A stretch of 6,566 nucleotides of DNA. Source: Flavobacteriales bacterium. GTDB taxonomy: Bacteria > Bacteroidota > Bacteroidia > NORP154. Under the pieces are notes generated by a model. The model saw only the letters and a program-made list of their open reading frames with translations, searched no databases and was not told the DNA's origin. The stretch covers positions 1-6,566 of the forward strand of contig DTSC01000451.1 in assembly GCA_012965625.1 (NCBI GenBank), written 5' to 3'. The position numbers and the translations under genes are program-made. Shown here one piece after another: positions 1 through 6,434 of the stretch (its first letter is position 1; every line of letters begins with the position of its first letter).

Positions 1-65
1 CCATTTTTTGCATAATCTTCCAATACCGCCACACTTTTATCTTTCAGTACGTTATTGCCCAAAGC
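1..65 (-). pseudogene. Fragment of a second amidohydrolase gene (antisense, cut at both ends in this view)
   Basis: Read on the minus strand from base 65 leftwards, this stretch is open and encodes ALGNNVLKDKSVAVLEDYAK followed by N and G, then leaves the window. The plus-strand amidohydrolase contains the same peptide at bases 541-605 with only two conservative changes (Q to N and E to D). At DNA level 56 of 65 bases match. Of the nine differences, six are synonymous and three make the two amino-acid changes. This indicates a diverged homologue that was kept as protein, not a recent copy of the same DNA. Homology stops at about base 66, where the plus-strand amidohydrolase begins. It could be the surviving half of a neighbouring paralogue broken by an inversion, or an assembly chimera. 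The sequence to the left is needed to tell whether the gene continues to a normal C-terminus. Confidence 0.75.
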
Positions 66-1638
66 CATACATCCCGATACAAAAAAAATAGATCTGGATG
101 GGAAAACAATGCTCCCTGGTTTTATTGACAGCCATACCCACCCGGTGGTATCCGCTTTTATACATGGGACGGTGGACCTGAGTGGTTTTAAGCACCGGTC
201 AAAAGAAGAGCTCTGGTCTCATTTTGAAGAAAGTATCTCTAAATATAAACCAGGTGAATGGATCCTGTGCAGTGGATTAGACCAAGTACTCGTTCCTGGG
301 CTGGAAACACCTCACATCAGCTACCTGGATTCCATTGCCCCTAAAAACCCAGTATTGATCGCCTCTCAGAGCTTGCATTCGTACTGGGCAAATGCATTGG
401 CTTTTAGGGCAGCAGGGGTTAATAGGAATACCCCAAACCCAGGTGTATCAAGCTACTATGGAAAAGATAAAAATGGTGATCTCAATGGGTATATAGCGGA
501 ACAGGAAGCATTCGATCCTTTTAAAGAAGCGGTTATACAGGCCCTGGGCAACCAGGTGCTGAAAGAAAAAAGTGTGGCGGTATTGGAAGATTATGCGAAA
601 AACGGATATTCTTCTATCACTTCCATGGGCATCACAACCTCAGATAAGAATGTCATTCGCCTATACAAACACCTATCGTGTGAAAATCCTGCATTCATTG
701 ATCAGCTGCTTACAGTATTCAGGATACTTCCAAAGCGAAAACCTATAGTCAGAAATTTTGTTTTTGTGCGCTATGATGCAACCCACCTCCTCCCGACATC
801 CGTAAATAACGGAGATGATTTTTTTAAAATATTGGGAGTGAAGCTCTGGTATGATGGCTCTCCTTACACTGGATCCATGTACCTTGAATCCCCATACCTG
901 AATTCTGACCTTACCAACAAAAAACACCTTACACCTTTCAATCATTCCGGAAAAGCCCTCATCACGCAGGAAGAGCTGGAATCATACATAGCTAACTACC
1001 AGAATGCAGGATGGCAAATTGCGATCCATACCCAGGGAGACATTGCCATAAAAGAGGTGCTTGAGTCTTTTGGTAAGGTGGCCAATGATAAAGTAGAAAC
1101 AGACCACAGACACAGGTTGGAGCACTGCTTGCTTTTGCAGGAAGGATCTATGCAATTGATGGCTGAGCTGAACATCCATCCCAGCTTTCATATAAACCAT
1201 CTGTATTATTACGGTGAGGCATTGGCATCAAAAATAATAGGGAAGGAGCGAGCCCATCAAGTGCTTCCGATCAAAAAGGCTGATGAGCATTCACTTATTT
1301 ATTCCATTCATGCAGACCAGCCCATGTTCCCCAGCGAACCTTTGAGCTTACTGCACAGTGCAGTGAACCGAAAAACAAAAGAAGGAAAGGTGATGGGTGG
1401 CCATAATGCAATATCTGTTGAGCAGGGCCTGAAGGCGCTGACCATCCATGCAGCATGGCAGCTAAAGATGGAAGATAAGATAGGCTCCATCAAAAAAGGA
1501 AAATATGCCGACCTGGTCATTTTAGATCAGGATCCGCTGACCGCACCCACAGCTGAGCTACGTAATATTAAAGTCATGCAAACCATTGTGAATGGAAATA
1601 CTGCATTCATTCATCCTTCTTTGATACAAGCCAGGTAA
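55..1638 (+). CDS. Amidohydrolase family protein (YtcJ-like, Amidohydro_3), N-terminally truncated
   Basis: This is a metal-dependent hydrolase of the amidohydrolase superfamily, probably acting on an amide, ester or cyclic C-N bond; the substrate cannot be read from the sequence. Residue numbers count from TTG 55. PGFIDSHTHP (21-30) carries the HxH metal motif (H27, H29). VKLWYDG holds the candidate carboxylated lysine K263. Further candidate metal or active-site residues are H325 in IHTQGD, H353 and H357 in HRLEH, and D421 in HADQP. The tail (KGKYADLVILDQDPL, then VMQTIVNGN) closes the composite beta-sandwich, so the C-terminus is complete. Family members normally have about 50 more residues before the DLDGKTMLPGF strand, and these are missing here. 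An in-frame stop lies at 13-15, and TTG 55 sits inside antisense paralogue sequence, so 55 is only the formal limit of the frame and not a credible natural start. The catalytic core looks intact, but the gene is probably 5'-broken or mis-joined. Confidence 0.85.
   Translation: MPKAIHPDTKKIDLDGKTMLPGFIDSHTHPVVSAFIHGTVDLSGFKHRSKEELWSHFEESISKYKPGEWILCSGLDQVLVPGLETPHISYLDSIAPKNPVLIASQSLHSYWANALAFRAAGVNRNTPNPGVSSYYGKDKNGDLNGYIAEQEAFDPFKEAVIQALGNQVLKEKSVAVLEDYAKNGYSSITSMGITTSDKNVIRLYKHLSCENPAFIDQLLTVFRILPKRKPIVRNFVFVRYDATHLLPTSVNNGDDFFKILGVKLWYDGSPYTGSMYLESPYLNSDLTNKKHLTPFNHSGKALITQEELESYIANYQNAGWQIAIHTQGDIAIKEVLESFGKVANDKVETDHRHRLEHCLLLQEGSMQLMAELNIHPSFHINHLYYYGEALASKIIGKERAHQVLPIKKADEHSLIYSIHADQPMFPSEPLSLLHSAVNRKTKEGKVMGGHNAISVEQGLKALTIHAAWQLKMEDKIGSIKKGKYADLVILDQDPLTAPTAELRNIKVMQTIVNGNTAFIHPSLIQAR
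541..605 (+). repeat. Internal segment of the amidohydrolase gene matching bases 1-65 in inverted orientation
   Basis: The reverse complement of this segment aligns without gaps to bases 1-65, with 56 of 65 identical. The differences fall at window positions 3, 9, 39, 48, 51, 53, 54, 62 and 63. Both arms are coding and the changes are mostly third-position, so this is an inverted pair of homologous gene segments, not a structural hairpin. The match ends abruptly at about base 66 on one arm and base 540 on the other. Confidence 0.85.
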
Positions 1639-1642
1639 GGAC

Positions 1643-1672
1643 TTGGGCAATCCCGGAGTTTCCTTATATTTG
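1643..1672 (+). promoter_or_regulatory. Possible Bacteroidota-type promoter directly ahead of the phosphatase gene
   Basis: TATATTTG at 1665-1672 fits the Bacteroidota -7 consensus TAnnTTTG. A TTG at 1643-1645 lies 19 bases before it, within the spacing usual for the -33 element. The predicted transcription start would fall almost on the ATG at 1676, giving a leaderless or nearly leaderless mRNA. The gene could instead be read through from the amidohydrolase, whose stop is 37 bases before that ATG. The motif is short and AT-rich, so chance occurrence is possible. Confidence 0.35.
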
Positions 1673-1675
1673 ACT

Positions 1676-3868
1676 ATGCTACGCCTAACCCTCATAACCT
1701 CCCTCTGCCTTTGGCTCACAGTGGCCTCGGCGGTAAACCTCGACTCTCTCTGGAGCGTGTGGAACGATAGCACGCAGTCAGATACCAATCGTTTGAAAGT
1801 AATAAATGAAATATCTCGAAAAGGCTATATGCAATCTAACATTGATAGCGCTTTTTATTGTTCTCAGATTCAATACAATTTTGCTGAATCTGTTGGTAAT
1901 AATTCTCATATGGCAAAAGCATTGGCAACTCAAGGTGTTCTAAATTATAATCGTGGCAATTATAAAGAAGCATTAGAATGTTTTCATAGAAGTTTAGAAA
2001 ACTTTAAGGAAAACAATGATAAAATTGGAATTTCTAATTGCTATAACAACATAGGGCTTGTTTACTGGCAAAATGGCAACTATTCAGAATCGTTAAAATA
2101 TTATCAAAAGAGTTTCAAAATCAATAAAGAAAATGAAGATAAAAGTGGGATGGCAATTTGTTATAACAACATTGGGCTTATTTATGATGAGCAAGGTGAT
2201 TACAAAAAATCGATCCGCTATTTTCAAAAGAGCTTAGAAATAAGTAAAGCAACAAGTGATAAAGCACGGATGGCAACTAGCTATACCAACATCGGAATGA
2301 TTTTTAGTGAAAATAAAAATTACAATGAAGCGTTGGATTTTTATAATAAGAGCTTAGAATTAAAAAAAGAAATAGGTGATAATTACGGAATTTCAGCTTG
2401 CTATAATAATATTGGACTTGTTTATTGGAGTGATGGCAACTACAAAGAAGCACTGCAATATTTCCAAAAGAGTTTAAATATAAGGAAAGAATTGGGTGAT
2501 AAATATGGTTTAGCATCTTGCTATACCAATATTGGAAATATTTTAGGTGATAAAGGCAATTACATAAAATCGTTAGAGTATTATCAATTGAGTGTTGATA
2601 TTTTTCAGGAAATAGGGAACAAAAAAGGATTAGCTACTACTTACATTAATATGATGGTTGGATTTGAAAATCAAGGCAATTATTATACTGCAATTGACGA
2701 GGGTAATAAAGCACTTAGTATTGCAAAGGAAATAGGTAATGTGCAACTCATTAAGGATGCTTCTGAAAATTTATGGAAACTCCACAAAAAGCTGGAAAAA
2801 TACCAGCAAGCACTTGAAATCCACGAATTGTACATCGAGATGCGTGATAGTGTCAATAGCATTGAAAATAGGGAGGCTACCATCAAGCTGGAATACAAGC
2901 ACCAGTACGAAAAAGAACAGGCAATGGCAGATGCCAAACACCAGGAGCAGATGGCCCTGTCTGCAGAAAGAGAAAAGCGACAAGAACTAATTGCTTATTC
3001 TGCTGGAGGAGGGCTAATCATGGTACTCCTTTTTGCCTTTTTCATCTTCAACCGTTTGCAAGTTACACGCAGACATAAAACGATCATAGAACAACAGAAA
3101 GAGCTGGCAGAAGAGCAAAAAAAGGACATCACAGATAGCATCCAATATGCAGAGAACATACAAAGAGCCCTGCTGCCCACCACCAGAAACCTTAAGGAGG
3201 CATTGCCAGATGGCTTTGTACTCTTCCAACCCAAGGACATTGTAAGCGGAGACTTTTACTGGATGCAGCACCATAACGATCGTGTTTACCTCGCTGCCTG
3301 CGACTGTACAGGCCATGGCGTGCCCGGAGCCTTTATGAGCATGATAGGCTCATCATTATTAGATGAGGCTGTAGTAGAAAAAGGTATCACCCAACCCAAT
3401 GAAATATTCTTTGAGGTAAGAAAGGGTTTTATCAATGCGTTGAAGCAAACGGGCGAAACCCAGAAAGACGGTATGGACGCTGTTCTCATCGTCTGGGACA
3501 AGCAATCCACCTTACAGGTGGCTGCAGCCTACAGCCCTGTACTTATCATTAAGGCTGGGGAAATGAAAGAACTCAAACCCGACCGCCAGCCCGTAGGTTT
3601 TCATACAGGTGAACAAAAGCCCTTTACCCACCACGAGCACAAATTAAATAAGGGAGATACGGTCTACCTGTTCTCCGACGGCTATCCAGACCAGTTCGGC
3701 GGGCCAAAGGATAAGAAGTTCATGATGAAAAACTTCAAGAAGCTGCTGCTATCCATACAAGACAAAACCATGAACGAGCAGAAGGCCATCTTAGAAGAAA
3801 CCATGGCAGAATGGAAAGGCGACAGCGAGCAGGTGGATGATATCCTGGTGATGGGGGTGCGGTTTTAA
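1676..3868 (+). CDS. TPR sensor protein with C-terminal SpoIIE (PP2C-type) serine phosphatase domain
   Basis: This is probably a membrane-anchored signalling phosphatase: a periplasmic TPR domain senses or binds a partner, and a cytoplasmic PP2C phosphatase acts on a phosphoserine protein. In related systems the target is usually a STAS-type anti-sigma antagonist; no such partner is encoded here. The frame extends up to TTG 1643, but ATG 1676 is preferred because MLRLTLITSLCLWLTVASA is a textbook signal peptide with cleavage likely after residue 19. Numbering from that ATG (730 residues): seven contiguous 40-residue TPR units at 82-361, a weak eighth to about 400, a charged coiled coil at about 390-438, a membrane helix at about 440-459 followed by positive NRLQVTRRHK, a second coiled coil to about 500, and the phosphatase to the end. 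Metal ligands are present: D521 and D526 in DIVSGDFYW, D543 in CDCTGHG, D668 in LFSDGYPD and D721/D722 in DDILVMG, so it should be active. The TPR segment is far more AT-rich than its flanks. Confidence 0.9.
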   Translation: MLRLTLITSLCLWLTVASAVNLDSLWSVWNDSTQSDTNRLKVINEISRKGYMQSNIDSAFYCSQIQYNFAESVGNNSHMAKALATQGVLNYNRGNYKEALECFHRSLENFKENNDKIGISNCYNNIGLVYWQNGNYSESLKYYQKSFKINKENEDKSGMAICYNNIGLIYDEQGDYKKSIRYFQKSLEISKATSDKARMATSYTNIGMIFSENKNYNEALDFYNKSLELKKEIGDNYGISACYNNIGLVYWSDGNYKEALQYFQKSLNIRKELGDKYGLASCYTNIGNILGDKGNYIKSLEYYQLSVDIFQEIGNKKGLATTYINMMVGFENQGNYYTAIDEGNKALSIAKEIGNVQLIKDASENLWKLHKKLEKYQQALEIHELYIEMRDSVNSIENREATIKLEYKHQYEKEQAMADAKHQEQMALSAEREKRQELIAYSAGGGLIMVLLFAFFIFNRLQVTRRHKTIIEQQKELAEEQKKDITDSIQYAENIQRALLPTTRNLKEALPDGFVLFQPKDIVSGDFYWMQHHNDRVYLAACDCTGHGVPGAFMSMIGSSLLDEAVVEKGITQPNEIFFEVRKGFINALKQTGETQKDGMDAVLIVWDKQSTLQVAAAYSPVLIIKAGEMKELKPDRQPVGFHTGEQKPFTHHEHKLNKGDTVYLFSDGYPDQFGGPKDKKFMMKNFKKLLLSIQDKTMNEQKAILEETMAEWKGDSEQVDDILVMGVRF
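1919..2758 (+). repeat. Seven tandem 120-base units encoding 40-residue TPRs
   Basis: The units follow one another without gaps. Each from the second on opens with a version of CYNNIGLVY, carries GNYKEALQYFQKSL in the middle and ends near KEIGDKYGLA. The 40-residue period exceeds the classical 34 and matches the kinesin-light-chain/TPR_12-like spacing common in bacterial sensor proteins. Units 2, 3 and 5 are close at DNA level around the opening motif, so unit gain or loss by recombination is plausible. Units 6 and 7 have diverged more (CYTNIGNIL, TYINMMVGF). Confidence 0.85.
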
Positions 3869-4101
3869 GCCTCCAAATCGTTACAGAAAACACCCCCTAT
3901 TTTCCGATACAGAATCTGAATACCTCCATAAAACACTGATAACCAATAGCTTAATTTTTTCGGGTTACAGAATAGTAACAGATATTTTTTACTTTTTGGT
4001 AATAGGCTGAGCAATTTCTTGCAGGCGATTTGTTGTTGATAAGTTATTGGGTAAGGGCGGTGTTTTGGGAGGCAGCTATTCCTTCACAATCTTATCCATC
4101 T
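3869..4101. other. Convergent intergenic region between the phosphatase and ABC-F genes
   Basis: This stretch of 233 bases separates two converging stop codons. I find no open frame with gene-like content and no strong hairpin followed by a T-run, so no terminator is assigned for either gene. The nonamer G(T/A)TACAGAA occurs three times on the plus strand, at 3880-3888, 3906-3914 and 3964-3972. The last copy forms a weak inverted repeat with GTAAC at 3975-3979. The function of these copies is unknown and they may be chance. Confidence 0.5.
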
Positions 4102-5994
4102 TCACATTTCATTGGCCAGCTCGTCCAGCTCCATCCAGCGAAATGATTTCTCATCAATCAGTTCTATAATTTTTCCTATCTGGGCACTTTTGTCCATCAT
4201 TTTTTCATAGGACATATCGGTATCTTCCAGTGCAGTTTCCAATTCATTTTTCTCCTTTTCCAGCTTTTCAATTTCAATCTCCAGCTGTTCGTATTCGTAC
4301 TTGTCTTTATAGGAAAGCTTCTTTTTCTTCTCTGATTGAGTGGTGGAGAGGGTTTCTTCTGTGTCTGTTTTCTGTGTCTTTTTTGTTTTCTTTTCTTCTG
4401 TATTGAGTTTCTTTCTGTATTCAGAATAGCTACAGTATTCATCCTCAATTACACCATTTCCATTGAAAATAAACAAGTGATCTGTCAGCTTGTCCATGAA
4501 GTATCGATCATGAGAAACCAATAATAAGCAGCCCTTAAATTGAAGCAAGAACTCTTCCAGCTTGTTTAGTGTCAATAAATCCAGGTCATTGGTGGGCTCA
4601 TCTAATATCAAGAAATTCGGGTTTTTTATTAATATCGTTAGCAGGTATAATCTTCTGCGCTCACCACCACTGAGCTTGGAAACATAGGTGTGTTGCATCT
4701 CTGGGGCAAACATAAAGTGCTGCAAAAACTGTGATGCGGTTACTTTTTTGCCATCTGCCATTACAATTACTTCGGCAATGTCTTTTAATACCTCAATGAC
4801 TCTTTTGTCTTCTTTTAGCTCTATGCCAGCTTGGGTAAAGTAGCCAAATACAATTGTTTCACCAGGGTTAACTTTTCCACTATCTGCTAACTCGGCGCCG
4901 GTAAGTATATTTAAAAAGGTGCTTTTTCCAACACCATTTCTTCCGACAATGCCGATCCGCTCGCCTTTTTTAAAGCGATAATCAAATCCATCCATAATAG
5001 ATAGGTCACCAAAGCTCTTTCGTACCTTTTTAAGCTCTAATATTTTTCCTCCTACTCTGCTCATTTTTATATCAAGATTGAGCTCTTGTTTGGTCGTTCT
5101 GCTGTTGGCTTTATCTTTTATCTTTTCAAAATTTGTAATGCGTGACTTGGATTTTGTGGTTCTTGCTTTTGGTGATCTTCTGATCCATTCCAGCTCTTTT
5201 TTCATGAGCTTTCCTGCTTTGGATACTTCTGTATCAAAGGCAGTCTCTCGCTCTTCTCTTTTTTCTAAAAAATAGGCGTAATTTCCACGGTGATGGTACA
5301 ACTTTCCACCTTCTAGCTCTAAAATGTGATTACATACCCTGTCTAAAAAATAACGATCATGGGTAACCATTAGCAAGGTGATTTTTTGTTGCTGTAAATA
5401 TTTTTCGAGCCACTCGATCATCTCAATATCCAGATGATTGGTTGGTTCATCAAGTAACAGAAGCTCAGGTTCGTCAAGTAAGAGCATGGCCAGGGCAACC
5501 CGCTTTTTCTGTCCTCCTGATAGGCTGCTTACTTTTTGTGAAATGTCATCGATGTTGAATTTTGACAGCACCTGCTTCATCTTCCGCTCGTAATCCCATG
5601 CCTTGGTTTCATCCATTTTTGCAGAAGCTACATCCAATTGCTTGATGGTGTGGGAATTGTATTCTTTGGCTTGTTCTTCTAGTGCTTTTTCGTAGTCTTT
5701 TATGGTCTGTATCAGCTCGGTATTTGAACTGGATATCAGCTCCTCTAAGGTTTTGTTTTTATCAAAATTGGGCTCTTGTGCCAGACTACCAATCCTAATC
5801 CCAGCCCTCAATGTTACGGTTCCAGAATCTGGGATGTCTTCGTTGGCAATGATTTTTAAAAGGCTGGATTTTCCTGTACCATTGTTGGCAATTAGAGCCA
5901 TCTTATCTCCTCGGCTCAATCCAAATGTGAGACCTTCAAACAGGATCCTTTCACCATAATCTTTGCTTAAATTTTCAACTGATAGATAATTCAT
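4102..5994 (-). CDS. uup: ABC-F family ATPase, Uup type
   Basis: This is a soluble protein with two ATPase cassettes and no membrane segments, as in ABC-F proteins. These act at the ribosome, and Uup homologues are also linked to DNA branch handling and transposon excision control. Cassette 1: Walker A ANNGTGKS (36-43, with Ala in place of the usual first Gly), signature LSGGQ (158-162), Walker B LLLLDEP (178-184), TNHLD and H212. The linker at about 244-305 is basic and helical and contains RRSPKARTTKSKSR, typical of the ABC-F inter-domain arm. Cassette 2: Walker A GRNGVGKS (351-358), LSGGE (441-445), Walker B FLILDEP (461-467) and H495. Residues 527-560 are a lysine/threonine-rich tether, and 561-630 form a predicted coiled coil, the extension that separates Uup from shorter ABC-F members. 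The length of 630 residues fits Uup. The start MNYLSVENLSKDYG is the natural cassette beginning, and a promoter lies just upstream. It is probably transcribed alone. An antibiotic-resistance ABC-F role is less likely given the C-terminal domain. Confidence 0.92.
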   Translation of the reverse strand: MNYLSVENLSKDYGERILFEGLTFGLSRGDKMALIANNGTGKSSLLKIIANEDIPDSGTVTLRAGIRIGSLAQEPNFDKNKTLEELISSSNTELIQTIKDYEKALEEQAKEYNSHTIKQLDVASAKMDETKAWDYERKMKQVLSKFNIDDISQKVSSLSGGQKKRVALAMLLLDEPELLLLDEPTNHLDIEMIEWLEKYLQQQKITLLMVTHDRYFLDRVCNHILELEGGKLYHHRGNYAYFLEKREERETAFDTEVSKAGKLMKKELEWIRRSPKARTTKSKSRITNFEKIKDKANSRTTKQELNLDIKMSRVGGKILELKKVRKSFGDLSIMDGFDYRFKKGERIGIVGRNGVGKSTFLNILTGAELADSGKVNPGETIVFGYFTQAGIELKEDKRVIEVLKDIAEVIVMADGKKVTASQFLQHFMFAPEMQHTYVSKLSGGERRRLYLLTILIKNPNFLILDEPTNDLDLLTLNKLEEFLLQFKGCLLLVSHDRYFMDKLTDHLFIFNGNGVIEDEYCSYSEYRKKLNTEEKKTKKTQKTDTEETLSTTQSEKKKKLSYKDKYEYEQLEIEIEKLEKEKNELETALEDTDMSYEKMMDKSAQIGKIIELIDEKSFRWMELDELANEM

Positions 5995-6014
5995 CTATTA
6001 TTTTTATAACCGGA

Positions 6015-6049
6015 CAAAGATACCAATGTTGCTTCAATTCATTTGCCAA
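6015..6049 (-). promoter_or_regulatory. Bacteroidota-type promoter of the ABC-F gene
   Basis: On the minus strand, TATCTTTG at 6022-6015 is an exact TAnnTTTG -7 element. A TTG at 6049-6047 lies 24 bases before it, slightly longer than usual for the -33 element, which is the weaker part of the call. Transcription would begin near 6009, leaving a leader of about 15 bases before ATG 5994. That leader is AT-rich with no Shine-Dalgarno sequence, as is usual for highly expressed Bacteroidota genes. Confidence 0.6.
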
Positions 6050-6137
6050 GCTGATGAAAAAAAGTGAAAGAATTAAGAGTTTCAGTAGATCAAAAATATG
6101 TGATAGTGCTAGATGGGTAGTCCACAAATAGTCGACA

Positions 6138-6245
6138 TCAATAATCTGTTTTGATTTCGTCGTTCAGCGGAAGATTTAGCTGGTACATGACATCCTCATC
6201 GTATTGTCCGTCAACTACATCCAATCCTGATTTTTTCAAAGAGGC
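6138..6245 (-). pseudogene. C-terminal remnant of an unrecognised gene
   Basis: The minus-strand frame ending at TGA (6140-6138) reads SLKKSGLDVVDGQYDEDVMY then QLNLPLNDEIKTDY, a natural-looking, acidic C-terminal sequence of about 34 residues with mixed helix and strand character. Going upstream, it loses sense at about 6243-6250, exactly where the plus-strand phosphatase remnant begins. Beyond that point the frame is simply the antisense of the phosphatase DNA, and it closes at 6291. There is no suitable start codon. I interpret it as the tail of a gene cut off by the same event that brought in the phosphatase fragment. I do not recognise the family, and a chance open frame cannot be excluded. 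Confidence 0.4.
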
Positions 6246-6425
6246 AAACAGGACAAGAAGTTTATGATGAAAAACTTCAAAAAGCTGCTCTTATCCATCC
6301 AAGACGCAAGCATGAACGAGCACAATCTTAGAAACCACCATGGCAGCATGTCCGTAGGACTCCTACGGAGGAAAGGAGACAGCGAACAGGTGGATGATAT
6401 CCTGATGATGGTGGTAAGGTTTTAA
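6243..6425 (+). pseudogene. Decayed 3' end of a second TPR/SpoIIE phosphatase gene
   Basis: This is a copy of the last ~60 codons of the phosphatase gene at 1676-3868. Bases 6261-6305 match 3719-3763 at 40 of 45 positions, and 6375-6427 match 3818-3870 at 47 of 53, including the stop codon and two following bases. The plus frame reads FMMKNFKKLLLSIQD, a scrambled middle, then GDSEQVDDILMMVVRF and stop. The middle (6306-6374) is 15 bases longer than in the intact gene: a 20-base palindromic insertion plus about 5 bases of net loss elsewhere. The frame therefore re-joins by coincidence or compensation. Only the last metal-binding DD survives; the rest of the catalytic domain, the membrane helix and the TPRs are absent. 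It cannot be an active phosphatase. It is a remnant of a paralogue, either left in place or carried here by recombination. Confidence 0.85.
6351..6370. repeat. 20-base palindromic insertion inside the phosphatase remnant
   Basis: TCCGTAGGACTCCTACGGAG contains two perfect 9-base arms (6351-6359 and 6361-6369) around a single C. Alignment with the intact gene places it precisely between ATG and GAAAGG, where the intact copy has nothing; the boundary can slide by one base. I found no second copy in this window. It may belong to a family of short interspersed palindromes, but copy number elsewhere is unknown. Confidence 0.7.
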
Positions 6426-6434
6426 GCTAATTGC

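Noticed and set aside
673..945. Minus-strand 90-codon open frame inside the amidohydrolase gene
   Set aside because: It is the antisense shadow of conserved amidohydrolase coding sequence, with no independent start signal or recognisable domain.
1643..1675. Upstream TTG start giving an 11-residue extension of the phosphatase
   Set aside because: The extension would place residues before a textbook signal peptide that begins at ATG 1676.
2739..2990. Plus-strand 83-codon open frame overlapping the phosphatase gene
   Set aside because: It is out of frame within a strongly supported coding region and has no protein-like motifs.
4197..4448. Minus-strand Lys/Arg-rich 83-codon frame within the ABC-F gene
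   Set aside because: It is a shifted reading of the lysine-rich tether and coiled coil of the ABC-F protein, which explains its composition.
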